Source: Ectobius pallidus (lineage: Eukaryota > Arthropoda > Insecta > Blattodea > Ectobiidae). Taken from it: a stretch of DNA of 64,000 nt. Shown here piece by piece: positions 22,592-33,508 of this stretch. A program made the position numbers and the translations under genes. Location: the NCBI GenBank assembly GCA_964059195.1, contig CAXKWD010000004.1:122980043-123044042 (forward strand), given 5' to 3'. Each line of letters opens with the position of its first letter. The stretch's first letter is position 1. Under the pieces are notes generated by a model. That model saw only the letters and a program-made list of their open reading frames with translations. It ran no database searches and was not told where the DNA came from.

Positions 22592-22914
22592 CAATTGAAG
22601 AGCGTTTTTTCAAAAGCCGATATCTACATGGATGGCTCATTGCCAGAGGTGACTAAGTGCCATCAAGAAAAGTGCTAATATTTGTGTGTATTGACCAGCA
22701 AAGATCGTATTTTATCAACGCCAAACATGACTAGTAGCCATTACTGTGCCTGTAACTGATACAGCAAGGCTGTTTGTCATGTTTGGCTTAGATAGAATAC
22801 GATCTTTGCTGGTTAATACACACATATTAGCACTTTTCTTGATGGCACTTAGTCATCTCTGGCACTGAGCCATCCATGTAGATATCAGCTTTTGAAAAAA
22901 CGCTTTTCAATTGA
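22592..22914. repeat. Fold-back MITE with ~130-bp arms
   Basis: The left arm (22599-22730) and right arm (22778-22907) are near-perfect inverted copies. Both carry AGCGTTTTTTCAAAAGC, GATATCTACATGGATGGCTC, AGTGCCATCAAGAAAAGTGC, TGTATTGACCAGCAAAGATC and CCAAACATGA. They are separated by a loop of about 47 bp. CAATTGA flanks both ends (22592-22598 and 22908-22914) and is the likely target duplication. There is no coding sequence. A half copy at 20585-20716 shows it is a family. Confidence 0.85.
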
Positions 22915-23200
22915 TCCAATTAATCTTACTTAATAAATTACTACTAGAAATTTTGTGAGAGTGAGAATAAAACTGAGAGCTTCAGTTCTGTGAGTCTGTT
23001 AATCCCAGTCAACAAGATGGAAATTATGGAGGATGAAAATCAATTTTGCTACTTATTGTAGCACCATCTTTATGAAGGAGGGAAAACAAAACATTGCAGT
23101 AGAAGTGCAACTGACATATTTTCAGTTACTTCCTTACCTGTTTAATTAATTTAATTGTTTATACATAAATAGATTAGCATTTAGTATACATTAGTGTATA

Positions 23201-23515
23201 CACCGCCGGTGTGGTCATGTGGTTAGCGTCGCTGACTACAGATCCATCGGCCCGGGTTCGATGCCCGGTACATCCTCAGATTTTTCTGAAGTAGGGAGTT
23301 CTGGCAGGGGTGCACTCAGCCTCGTGATTCAAAATGAGGAGCTACTTAATAAAGAAGTAGCGGCTCCGGTCATGAAAACAATCATTAACGGCCATGGGTA
23401 TCAGCATGCTGACCACATGCCCCCCAATCCTGCCATCTGCCTATAGGTAGATGACGCAGCGGTCGGGTGGTAGGCCAAGTCCCTCCAGGGATGTAGCGCC
23501 ACGGAGTTTAATTTA
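23201..23515 (+). mobile_element. tRNA-derived SINE
   Basis: The head CCGCCGGTGTGGTCATGTGG continues GTTAGCGTCGCTGACTA, a close tRNA-like A box and arm. The B box GGTTCGATGCC (23255-23265) lies in a CCCGGGTTCGATGCCCGG stem. The body ends near GGAGTTTAATTTAGTTTAGT. A convincing target duplication was not found. A real tRNA gene is ruled out because no acceptor-stem pairing or 3' end follows the B box. Confidence 0.75.
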
Positions 23516-23859
23516 GTTTAGTATTTGGTGCAGTTTGTATGGCACTAAATTTCTGTGCCCAAGATTGCATGTGAATTTGCAACAAGTTGAGTATTTAATG
23601 TTTTGATACCTATTATAGGTCACCAAATACAGAGGTATCTACAACTCCTCACATTTCAGAAAACTTATCGAAGGTACAAAAGTCTAGTTTTGCCTAGGAT
23701 ATTCCAAATGGCGTTTCTCACAGTAAAACCTGTGTTGTCTTATAGTTAAGTTTTACATTGTAATTAACAACCAAAACAGTATTTCCAACAATTTATAATG
23801 ATAAAAGACTAAAAAAAAACAATGTAAAAAGAAAATAATAAGGAAAGTTGGTGTAGGTA

Positions 23860-25222
23860 CAGAATTTTAATTTGGAAAGAACGGCGTTTTATTTTAGAAG
23901 AACACTTTTGCAGTGTCCTCTGAAAAAAATTACTTCCTATAACAGATACAGTTCTCCGAAAATGGAAACATGTTATCGTTGGAGTGGTGCTAAGAGGCTC
24001 TTTGTCACTGCTCCGCACACCGTTCTCTCCGGATACATCTCTTTTAATGCGTTTGTACCAGGCAACCTTAGGCATTTTGAAATATTTGCAGACACATTAT
24101 GACTCAAAGGTTTCAATTATCTTCGATGGTTATCCTTCAGACGTTAATCAAACAAGCACTAAGAATTGTGAGACTCCAACGGGCTACGCGTCCATCTCCT
24201 GATGTCGTCTTTAATAGAACTACTGTTTTGAAAAGCTCACAAGAAACTTTTCTCACCAATGAAAACAACAAGAGGCGCTTCGTAGAATTTCTAAAAATGA
24301 ATTGGCAAAAGCTGGAATACAAGTGAAACAGGCTGTTAAAGATGCAGATGTCTTGATTGCTAGTACTGCCTTCTCAAAAGCATCTCAATACGACACTGTC
24401 TTTGTAGTTGGGGAGGACATAGACCTTCTTATTTCCTCATTGCATTACCATCCTCTCATATAAAGAATACATATCTCCAAAAGTGTGGAAGAGGCGAAGC
24501 TGCAGACATCTTCTATTCAAGTCAGTCATTTCGCCACAGCTTCTCCAACATGCTACTGTTCATCCATGCTTTCAGTGGTTGTGACACAACATCTGCAGTT
24601 TTTGACCACGGGAAAACCTACTTCTGTTCGTTGATTTTGAAACATCCTGAACTAGAAGAGGAGGCTAATGTATCTCTGTACTCTCAAGCTACATCAGGAG
24701 AAGTGGCTGAAGTGGGCCAACATTTTTTGGTTCACTTATATGGATGAAACCCTGCTACACAAACACTTGACGAACTTCGGCATGGAATATTTGTAAAAGC
24801 TGTAGGAAGAATGAAATTTAACTTAGCGAGGCTGCCCCCAACCAGTGATGCGGCTCAACTTCATGCCATGCTAACATACCACTAATTTCAGGCATGGCTC
24901 GGTGAATAAAAAAGACCCTTTGAAGTGGGGCTGGGTGAACACACCAAGGGGCCTCTTTCCTCTTAATGCCAAGAAGGAGCCAGCTCCAGAATCAATTCTG
25001 AAAAGTATTTCCTGTACCTGCAAGAAAGGGTGTTTAAACACTTGTGGCTGTTATAAAGCTGGATTAAAGTGCACAACCATATCCAAACAATGCAATGGGC
25101 AGTCGTGTGAAAACATACTAATAGTCCTGTCCTCCAACAGTGAGGATGACGACACTCCTGATGAGCCACTTAATTTGTTTTCGGATGAAGACGCTGAAGA
25201 GAACTTTATCAACACTGGCTAG
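23860..25222 (+). pseudogene. Intronless PIN/FEN-like gene remnant with CXC-type cysteine-rich tail
   Basis: Read across three frames, the order is: SLLMRLYQATLGILKYLQTH, VSIIFDGYPSD; then ETFLTNENNKRRFVEFL; then DADVLIASTAFSKASQ and FVVGEDIDLLI; then IHAFSGCDTTSAVFDHGK; then, in an open frame at 24902-25222, a cysteine-rich block CTCKKGCLNTCGCYKAGLKC. The spaced acids (FDGY, DADVLI, GEDIDLL) and GCDTTS ... GK resemble PIN/FEN-type nuclease folds, and the tail resembles CXC (tesmin/TSO1-like) domains. I recall this combination as a multicopy arthropod gene family, possibly transposon-linked. At least two frameshifts (near 24170 and 24320) and stops make it a pseudogene. It has no introns and lies in host intron 1 on the opposite strand. 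Confidence 0.65.
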
Positions 25223-28200
25223 ATAGTGAACATCACGGACGAAATAGCAGACGTCAACTGCCCAGGTCCCTCTAAGTGCCGAAGACTATGAACAAACAAG
25301 TTATTCAATGCAATGTTTCACCAGAACTCGAGCTAAATAAATCTTTTTGTATATAAATGAATGTTCTGTGCCGTTATTGCTCCTAACTTGTATGCACATG
25401 TAATTATTCAATCGTTGCTGTACATATATTTTTAAACCTCTGTATTTTGTGACCTGTAAGAGGTAGCATAAGTTTAAAGTACTCGACAAGTTTCAAATTA
25501 CCTCTAGTTGAAGTTTCCATATGGAGTTTTAGGTTTGGTCATTTAGAAGATAGCAAGCAAAAAGTAGTTGAAAGTTCAGATTTGTTTTATTTTTTGAAAA
25601 ATGTTTTTTCAAGATGGCGGCTCCAGCGGCAAAAAATTTTGTTGGCAAAATGTCAGAAATTACTCTCAAAACCATCCCAGACATCATATAAAAAAACTCC
25701 CTTTAGGCAGGCCTACAGGCGGAGGTAGATTTCGAAGTGCTTTTGGTTTAATTTTATTGTCGCTGCATAGCACTCTTTTTCTTTAGCCTTGGCATGGTAA
25801 ACCTGCAGTAATAAGAACTGAATTCGGTAAAGAGGAAGAGCCTACAATCATTTGTTTCGACAACAAGAATAGGATATAATATTCTGGGAGGCCGTGCGCA
25901 AGATCAACAATGAATAAAATTAGCAAAGCCGCTAAACAAGACAAAATTATGATATTATAATAATTCTTTTAAGTGTTATTATTTTCAAACATTAAAATCT
26001 CGCGTCATATGAGAGCTATCAAGAAACTATTTATTGATTTGTAGAGTACTCATCAAGAGCTTTTCAACGATACCCCACAAGACGTGGTTTCAAAAGTTTC
26101 GAATTTTCATCCCCCACCCCCACCCCCACCCCCACCCTCACTCGAACCCCCGAATTGTTGGTGTCACTGTGAACTCCATAGGGAGTACTCTAATTTATTC
26201 AAACAAAGTTTCCCTCTATACTTCATAGGGGCCGAGATATAAATGTTTTAAAATTTCAACCCCCTCCCCCGACCACCCCCTTGGGCCAATTTTGCCCATT
26301 AACGAACTTGTCCGAACTATTGGGCCTAGAAATAACATAATAAAATTTGGTTCAAATATCTTCAAAATTACGGCCGCTATCGTGTAAAGATATATAAATA
26401 TATATATAAATATCACAAAATTTTTTTTTGAACGGGCGGTGGTTTCGTACTTAGGGGAGCATGAAACGTAAAGATATGAAAGAATTTTTCGAAAATCATA
26501 AAGTGGTATCCATTGCAATAGGTAGATTTTTCTTCGAAAATCTACCTAAAAAATCAGCTCTACCCTAAATTTTGCATCCATTCATGACAATTTGATTGGA
26601 CTAATTCTGAAAACTGAAGAAATTATTATTTTTACTGTATTTCCAAATGTAGGTAATAATGTGTCGCTAAAGACACTATCGTTCAAGATGGTATACCTAA
26701 TTTGTTAATCTGATTGTGGGCATTAGAACTTCCTTATTGTCAAATAATCTGTACTTATTAAATGATTAATAATGATTCAGGATGTTCTTACATCTCTTTT
26801 GAGATTACTAGTCTTATTAAGAGGTTACTTTGTAAGTAATTGTATTGGATTATTCTATACTTTGTATTTTAAACATTTTAAACGTAAAATGTTAAATCAG
26901 GACCACAAAGAACTTCCTAAAAGGATAAACGGATACAGGTGAGTTATGGCAATTCATATGGGTAATTTTATAAAACGATCATTCTTCAGAACTTCTGGTC
27001 ATAAGTACCGGTATCTAATTTCATTATGTTTAAAATTATAGATAAACATAGATTAATTATTTATTTATGAATTAAAAAGTAGATATATTGTGTTAAAAGG
27101 AAACATACTTAGAAAATTTACTTCATGCTTAATTACTATCATGTTATGGCTAGATCAGTTTAATTTTATTGATGTTTTATGAGTTATAATAAGTAATTTA
27201 TTGCTTGTTGAAGTTTCGTCCTGAAGTTTCATTGAAGCAATGTCCTGTAGACTGTTACAGTTGTACAAAGTCATATACAGTGCTTTTTTTGCTGGAGGTA
27301 ATGCATACCCCTTAAAAATTTTCCAGTTTCAAATAAGAAAATCATTAATTTCCTCAATTTTGAAATCTGGATAAATTTGTGCCAAACAAAATAATGAAAG
27401 TAATTACGAGTATATCCCACATTTGCATTAAAGTACAGTATGTATTTTTAGTGTTTTGTTGTTATTTATACCATGATTTTCGAGAGGTGGAACCTGCCAT
27501 TTGATGTACCTCTTTTCTCTTGGCTTCAAATTGGATTTATCTGTATTAATGCTGCTGCACATATCATTCTGTCTCTAGCTATTCTGCAGTTCACTAAAAT
27601 ATTTCAATTGTAAAATGAATTGCAGGTGGCCCTTTTAATATTTGCTTTCGTTCGTGAGTTATGAATGAAAAAGTGTTTGTGCTACTAAAGTACCAGTTTT
27701 GGCAAATATACTTTAATATTGATCATAGATGGCCTTGCTCTGCAGCCATAGCAATGGGAAAGAAAGAGCATCATTGAAATAAATATTTTGCAACATAACA
27801 TCAGTTTGTCGATTGCTTCACTTTTGAATTAATTTGTTTATATGCTACGATATGGAGAGATTTGAATTTTTTTAAGTTGGTGAACAGAATGCAGGGCTAA
27901 ATGGGAAAACATTGAATGATTTGGAAGAAACTCACTATGCGTGATTTTTTGGGGGGGGAGGGTAGGAAACTTGATTCTAAGGTCCTTCCTTTAAATTATT
28001 TTTTACGAGTGGTGCACTCTAATCACAAATTGCACCTTGAAGCCATATTTTTAGCTTATCAGTTGTTTTGTTTATGCATGGTTTGCATGTAAGGGTAAGG
28101 TTCATGAATCTGTGGTTCATTTTATTCGTTTCATTTTGAATATATATTTCCACAAGAGAGCAAAAGATTTGTTTCTGTTATTTTAATTATTTACTTACTA

Positions 28201-28337
28201 CGCCTAACAATATAATTAAAAATAAAATTACACAGTTCATGCAATGTAGGTAAAAACAATGTCAGTGTTAATAAATATAAAGATCTAATTATTTTTCTGA
28301 TAAAGAAATTATTTAAATTAAACATCTAGTGGTTCAT
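25223..28337. other. Intron 1: non-coding, one C-rich simple repeat
   Basis: No gene seen. The segment 26040-26560 looks like an old repeat (C-rich blocks, then TTTTTCTTCGAAAATCTACCT), but I cannot assign it. A G-run lies at about 27951-27959. The rest is AT-rich intron. Confidence 0.55.
26111..26137. repeat. (CCCCCA)n microsatellite
   Basis: Four to five CCCCCA units followed by CCCTCACTCG. Confidence 0.85.
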
Positions 28338-28358
28338 TTAACCCTGCAGTGCTCGCGC

Positions 28359-28554
28359 GGCGTCTGACAGACGCCAGACCAGATTCATTTCACCATATTA
28401 AGAATACCTATGAGGCCATTGTGCTGACCTGCCATCTACCTTTCGGTCAACTACTCTTAAATAACATATCCAAGCGGCAACCCTCCAGTTTTCGCCTATC
28501 AAGAGTGGAGTGACGTTATTGTTGCAAAAATGTAGATGGCGTCTGTGAGACGCC
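28359..28554. promoter_or_regulatory. Subterminal GGCGTCT palindromes of the piggyBac element
   Basis: GGCGTCTGACAGACGCC (28359-28375) and GGCGTCTGTGAGACGCC (28538-28554) are inverted repeats of 7-8 bp arms. A single GGCGTCTC half-site occurs near the right end (about 29243). The repeated motif near the ends suggests transposase binding sites; that function is inferred. Confidence 0.6.
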
Positions 28555-28677
28555 GCGTGAGCTTCACTGTTACAAGGTAAGTTACTGATTTAAAACAAAT
28601 TTCTTGCAGAAACTAGTGATCATAAAACTACACTACCAATCTTTTCTGATGGAAATTATTTATATTTAGGCTTGGCA

Positions 28678-28971
28678 ATGAGTGGAAAGGAGAAGAAATA
28701 TCATAATCTTTCTGATCCAAATGATTGGAAGATAGTACAAAGTTGCTAGAAGAAGAAGAAAGAACTTGATTGCGATAGTGATCCTAAAGAAGACATTGGG
28801 GAGTCTAGAAGTGAGTCTACGGACACTGAACAAGAAGCAGATGATGATAATGATTATAGTGAATGTGATAGGCCTAAATATTACGTAGGGCGGGACAAAG
28901 TTTCTAAATGGAATAAGAAGAGATCAGTAACTAGTAGTAAAAGTTGTTATACCTACACAGTCTTAGGATAA
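28678..28971 (+). pseudogene. piggyBac transposase N-terminal remnant
   Basis: A 97-codon frame from an ATG. It reads MSGKEKKYHNLSDPNDWKIV and then meets one in-frame TAG (28750-28752). It continues through an acidic stretch (ESTDTEQEADDDNDYSECD) to YYVGRDKVSKWNKK, which matches the region just before the catalytic domain of piggyBac transposases (YxGKD-x-KW). The acidic N-terminus is typical. The DDD catalytic core and zinc tail are deleted. It is not functional. Confidence 0.8.
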
Positions 28972-29283
28972 TATTAATTTAAAATTATTTAAAAATGGTT
29001 ACATGCCTGTCAACATTGTTTTATTGTTAATTAATTAAAGTCATAATGTGCTAATATTGATTTGTGTCCAATATGATTAGTTAAATGCTCATTTTCAATA
29101 AATTGACTTAATACACATATTTTTAACTAAGCAATGCATGCAAAACATGTTCAATAATATTAAATAAACTATTACAACCCTCAATAAACAAAATGAACAC
29201 TCAAAACAACATAAAACAATAGAAACAACGTAAAACACGAACGGCGTCTCTCCTACAATAGCGCGCGAGCACTGCAGGGTTAA

Positions 29284-29888
29284 TAAATGAGTGCTAGTTT
29301 CAATGGAAAATGTACGCTTAATGAGACTGCTTTTATATGTTATGTACATAACTGATAAACAAACGATTACAGAATATATTCTGAAGAATTAGAAAACGTA
29401 TTCATTACTTTTTGAAGTTACAAAACTTGACAGTCTTTAAACTTAACATATAAAACGCTAATCTTGCAACAATTTTCAACCTCCCCTCCCAGAAATTTCA
29501 ATGAAGCACTCTGTATCTTAACCCCCCTTGTGGGCACCCCTGCTATATCATTCAGTATCATAAAATGTTTTGGAGATTGTTACCGCTGTAACTGAAAGAG
29601 ATGTCCTTTTCTTAAGTTTCATTCTCTTCAGAGTAAGTTATAACTTCCATGGAGGTAGAAGTGGACCCAACAACAATAGTTATAGAATTTTTTTCAGTTA
29701 AGTTTTGTTATAAACCAATATATAATAATAGTAGGTGTTGTGGTTACAACGTATTTTCCTTTGAAATTAACGGTTATTAACAATCATATCGTATATTCTC
29801 AGTACACGCACGTTTTTCTTTCACTGTTGTCATTCTGTAAATACCAGGAAAAACTAATCTAGTTAAATAAGAATTACTCTTGATATGC
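29284..29888. other. Intron 1 between piggyBac and the BEL element: nothing recognised
   Basis: Non-coding. TATGC at 29884-29888 is the left target duplication of the adjoining LTR element. Confidence 0.6.
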
Positions 29889-30948
29889 TGTAAAACGTGC
29901 ATCTCAGCGGACTGTATGCATAGATAATTAGGGCTGATTAAAATCAAAATGCACACCATACATTCGAATAGAAAATAAAATAATAGGTTTACAAGAAACA
30001 AAGACCATAGGCGATGTAACACGACACTGAATTCTTCTTAAGCACAATCACTCACTAATTCTTGTATGATGTCTTGACGATCTTCTAAAGCTGAGATGAT
30101 TGAATCCGCCCAATAAAAAACCTTGTTGGTTTCAATACAGATTTATTTAAAATTCCAGAGGACCACTCGACTTGATACGTCGAGAACTTGTAATTATTAA
30201 TTAAGCATATACATATAGCAATTGTATGCTATAAAATTGATTTACAGTTAATCTTGAAATGTCTTTTAATCTCAAGTCACAAACGCAATACTAATGTCAA
30301 TAAATTAATTTGCGTTGTGTAGCATCAAAGCAATATTCAAATATTTATGAATGTTAAAATCTTTTAAACACTCACTTGTGAAATAACTCCTTCTTGTAAC
30401 GAATATCACTACAGGAAATAATCCTGAAGTCCAATCAAGTAATATTAAAGCTAGTAGATAAGCTTAGCAGCGACGTAGAAGAAATTCACCATTTTGCGGC
30501 GAATAATAATTAGAACTGCTTCTGTGCAGATAAAATTAATGTTGATAATTCCTTGAATCGTTGTAAACAGATTCCAAGACGAATAAGTATTATTAGCTGC
30601 TGCTAGCTGCATCCAGAGAGAATTGAAAATCCTTTCAGAGGATTACACAATAGACGAAGAAGGAAGAAGAATGAAGAAGTAAGTTTTGAATTGAAAACAA
30701 TGACTTGTAACAATACTAAAAAGTCAATCCCATTGGACGAAGATAACAACGATTAGGCAATTAAAAGACAAAAGATTGTATTTTGACAATAAAAATAATA
30801 ATTACTAGAAGGCCGTGAGAAAAATTACATTGAATAAAATCTTACCAAGGCCGAAAAAAGACAAGAATAATTATTAAAAGATTATTATAGAAGGCCAAGA
30901 AAAAATAAAAAACTCCATCAAATCTCAAGTATCAAACATAACTGAACA
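29889..30948 (-). repeat. 3' LTR of the BEL/Pao element
   Basis: 1,060 bp from TGTAAAACGTGCATCTC to ACATAACTGAACA (plus sense), matching 35894-36953. Its boundary is fixed by the target duplication TATGC immediately to the left. Confidence 0.93.
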
Positions 30949-30958
30949 TATTGCCCGC

Positions 30959-30982
30959 GATTATTCCACTTGTGGAATAATC
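30959..30982. repeat. 24-bp perfect hairpin next to the 3' LTR
   Basis: GATTATTCCAC and GTGGAATAATC pair with a TT loop. It lies 10 bp inside the element, where the polypurine tract that primes plus-strand synthesis is expected. The sequence between it and the LTR reads GCGGGCAATA in element sense, which is only partly purine. Confidence 0.85.
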
Positions 30983-31111
30983 TAACTAGAATGCGAAGTT
31001 ATGTTTGACCTTGAGAAAGACAAAAAAAAAACGACAAAAACACAAAACAAATATTGAAAAAATAACAATAACTAAGAAAACATAGATGCCTAGAAGACAA
31101 AGACTAACTAT

Positions 31112-33508
31112 CTAGTCTTCTGAGTCATGGATAGGTAAAGGTGCCAATTTAACAATTGGCCTCTTAAATAAACCTGAGGGGGTACGAACAGTAACCACCC
31201 TGACAAGGGAATCAGGACCAGGATGAACCTTTTCAATGACACCCATAATCCATCTCAGAGGAGGAACGTTGTCTTCCATTACTAAGACTGGAGTGCCTAT
31301 TGACACATTAGGCATAGTTCTAGTCCATTTAGACTTCCTTTGAAGGGAATGGAGATAATCAGATGACCATCTCTTCCAAATACAGGTCACCAAATGATTA
31401 AGATTGTTCCAACGGGAACGGAGAGTATACCCGCCAGAAATATCTGGACTAGGTAAAGATATAATAGCTTTTCCAATAAGGAAATGGCCAGGAGTAATAA
31501 AAGTAGAGTCATTGACGTCCTCGTACAGGGTGGTAAGAGGGCGTGAATTCAATAGAGACTCTATCTGAATGAGAAGAGTAGACATCTCTTCATAGTCAAA
31601 ATTAAAAGAAGGTGCCATCCTATTAAGCTGAATTTTCATCGAACGAACAGCAGCTTCATGAAGACCTCCCATATGTGGCGAATGAGGAGGTAGGAAATTC
31701 CATTTAATACGTAGGTGAGAAGTGGCATCCTGAATAATAGATTGATAATCATTAGATTGGAGTAGCTTGACAAGATTCTGTAAGTCAACCTTAGCACCAA
31801 TGAAATTACTACCATTATCAGACGTAATGGAAGCAGGTGTGCCACGACGACAAGTAAATCTGGCGAAGGCAGAAAGAAAGGCACGAGCAGTGAGAGCGGT
31901 AACCAACTCAATATGAACTGCCTTCGTAGACATACATACAAAGATAGCTATATAAGCTTTGATACGAGTCTTTGAGCGAGGACCTCCATATTTGATGGAG
32001 TACGGCCCAGCGTAATCAACGCTAACATCATTGAATGCAGATGTATAATTAACCCTTTCAGAGGGCAAGTCAGCCATCTTTTGCTGAAACGGCTGAGGAT
32101 TAAAGCGTAAGCATTTAACACAGGTTCTCAAAACACTGCGGATAGTCTTACGAAGAGAAAATATCCAAAATTTCTCTCTTAAATGAGACATGATTAGTTG
32201 AGGTCCAGCATGCAACAATCTAATATGAGTATAATAAATAAGGTGCCTAGTAAATCCATGTTTAGCTGGCAATAGCATCTGATGCTTGTGTTCAAACGTT
32301 AAGTTGGAATTTTTGAGGCGTCCACCAACTCGAAGGATACCATCTTGAAGCATGAAAGGGCTAAACTGATGTAGCTTGCTAGTAATCGATACTTCAAGAC
32401 CAGTAGAAAGAGATTGAATCTCCTTGGAATAAACTTTACGCTGAATTATTTTAACACAGCAATTGATTGAATTCTCAATTTCAATAGGTAACAATGGACC
32501 TTCAAATCGAGTCTGAGCCTTACGGCAATTATTGGCAAATCTCAAAATGAAAGCCATAATGCGAAAAGTCTTTAAATAACTGAACTTAGCTAACCAAGTG
32601 CTAAGGTCAGAAACATCAGACTCAATAAGAGCCACAACCTTCAGTTCTGGAGGCGGAGTAGAATGAGAGGGAGAATACTTAGCAGTACAATCCTCAATAG
32701 CAGGTTCCATATGACCCAGTTCTTCATATTCAGACATAAACTTGCAGTACTCTAACTGGAGAGAGGGATTAGAAGATAATCGCTTCTCCAAAGAATGAAA
32801 CCTTTTTAAAGCTTGGGCTTTAGTAGTGCCCAAAGTCTCTGGGTCAATACGAAAGGGAAGCTTCACAATATACCTCCCATCAGAATCTCTCTGAGTAGTG
32901 TCTAAGAAATGCTTCTCACAGAAGGACTCGTCAGGGAAAGGAGCACAATTAGAAACCTTCTCTGACTCCCAAAATTTAGTGAGTTGATTACTAACATCTT
33001 CATTAGAAGTTAGGAGGGCTGAATAATTGGCATAAGTTTCCCCAGAATTAGCAGGTTCGAATATGGGAGACTCATTCTGATTGAATCGCTTCTCGCAATG
33101 AGTCAAATGAGTATGAGGACGTTGGGGAGAAGGAGGCAAATTGCCTGATAGATACCAGCCTAGCCTGGAATTCTGAATGGTGGGATAGTTGGGGGCAGAT
33201 ATCTGACCAGGAGCTATGATTTGGGAAAAGATTTCAACTCCCAAGAGCAGTTCAACATATTTAGGTTTATTAAACTGCAGATCAGCTAATTGCAGATTGG
33301 GGGGAATATTCCATCCCTGAATGTCAATTGAGTGTTTTGGAAACTTGGATGTGGAGATTTTTGGGATAACAATAGCCTCAGTATCATAGTGCCAAGGAGT
33401 GGTACGAGATTTAAGTGATATCGATGCAAGCCTTTGTGTGCTTACATTAGTGGATAGTACACCAGCCAGCGTAGTGCGATGAGGTAAAGTAGACAAGCCT
33501 AACTGTTC
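31112..33508 (-). CDS. BEL/Pao pol: protease remainder, integrase, C-terminal domain (RT/RH deleted)
   Basis: 794 codons from about 33496, in the same frame as gag but after a TAA at 33511-33509. Residues 1-125 continue the retropepsin domain (KPKYVELLLGVEIFSQII, SRLGWYLSG). Residues 225-274 are the stretch that precedes RT (ALKRFHSLEKRL, EYEELGHMEPA). At about residue 274/275 (near 32674) the sequence jumps to the post-RNase H segment (SPSHSTPPPELKV, then SYLKTFRIMAFILRF). Integrase follows: zinc ligands H429, H438, C459, C462; catalytic D494 (VSVDYAGP), D560 (TSDNGSNF), E614 (GLHEAAVRS). A C-terminal DUF5641-like part ends PLRWIMGVIEKVHPGPD. No YxDD motif exists anywhere in the frame. Confidence 0.9.
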   Translation of the reverse strand, partial: EQLGLSTLPHRTTLAGVLSTNVSTQRLASISLKSRTTPWHYDTEAIVIPKISTSKFPKHSIDIQGWNIPPNLQLADLQFNKPKYVELLLGVEIFSQIIAPGQISAPNYPTIQNSRLGWYLSGNLPPSPQRPHTHLTHCEKRFNQNESPIFEPANSGETYANYSALLTSNEDVSNQLTKFWESEKVSNCAPFPDESFCEKHFLDTTQRDSDGRYIVKLPFRIDPETLGTTKAQALKRFHSLEKRLSSNPSLQLEYCKFMSEYEELGHMEPAIEDCTAKYSPSHSTPPPELKVVALIESDVSDLSTWLAKFSYLKTFRIMAFILRFANNCRKAQTRFEGPLLPIEIENSINCCVKIIQRKVYSKEIQSLSTGLEVSITSKLHQFSPFMLQDGILRVGGRLKNSNLTFEHKHQMLLPAKHGFTRHLIYYTHIRLLHAGPQLIMSHLREKFWIFSLRKTIRSVLRTCVKCLRFNPQPFQQKMADLPSERVNYTSAFNDVSVDYAGPYSIKYGGPRSKTRIKAYIAIFVCMSTKAVHIELVTALTARAFLSAFARFTCRRGTPASITSDNGSNFIGAKVDLQNLVKLLQSNDYQSIIQDATSHLRIKWNFLPPHSPHMGGLHEAAVRSMKIQLNRMAPSFNFDYEEMSTLLIQIESLLNSRPLTTLYEDVNDSTFITPGHFLIGKAIISLPSPDISGGYTLRSRWNNLNHLVTCIWKRWSSDYLHSLQRKSKWTRTMPNVSIGTPVLVMEDNVPPLRWIMGVIEKVHPGPDSLVRVVTVRTPSGLFKRPIVKLAPLPIHDSED

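Larger units (their letters stand above)
28342..29279 (+). mobile_element. piggyBac element with internal deletion
   Basis: TTAA flanks both ends (28338-28341 and 29280-29283). The ends are perfect 18-bp inverted repeats CCCTGCAGTGCTCGCGCG. TTAA targeting plus a CCC-starting end is diagnostic for piggyBac. At 938 bp it is far shorter than a full element (about 2.5 kb). Only the transposase N-terminus remains (28678-28971), so it is non-autonomous. Confidence 0.92.

Noticed and set aside
23179..23525. TTTAGTAT as target duplication of the SINE at 23201
   Set aside because: The match is short, AT-rich and does not abut the SINE head, so I left the borders approximate.
29777..30022. Small minus-strand gene repeated at 35839-36027
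   Set aside because: The shared protein arises because both frames lie in the two LTRs; nothing suggests a real product.
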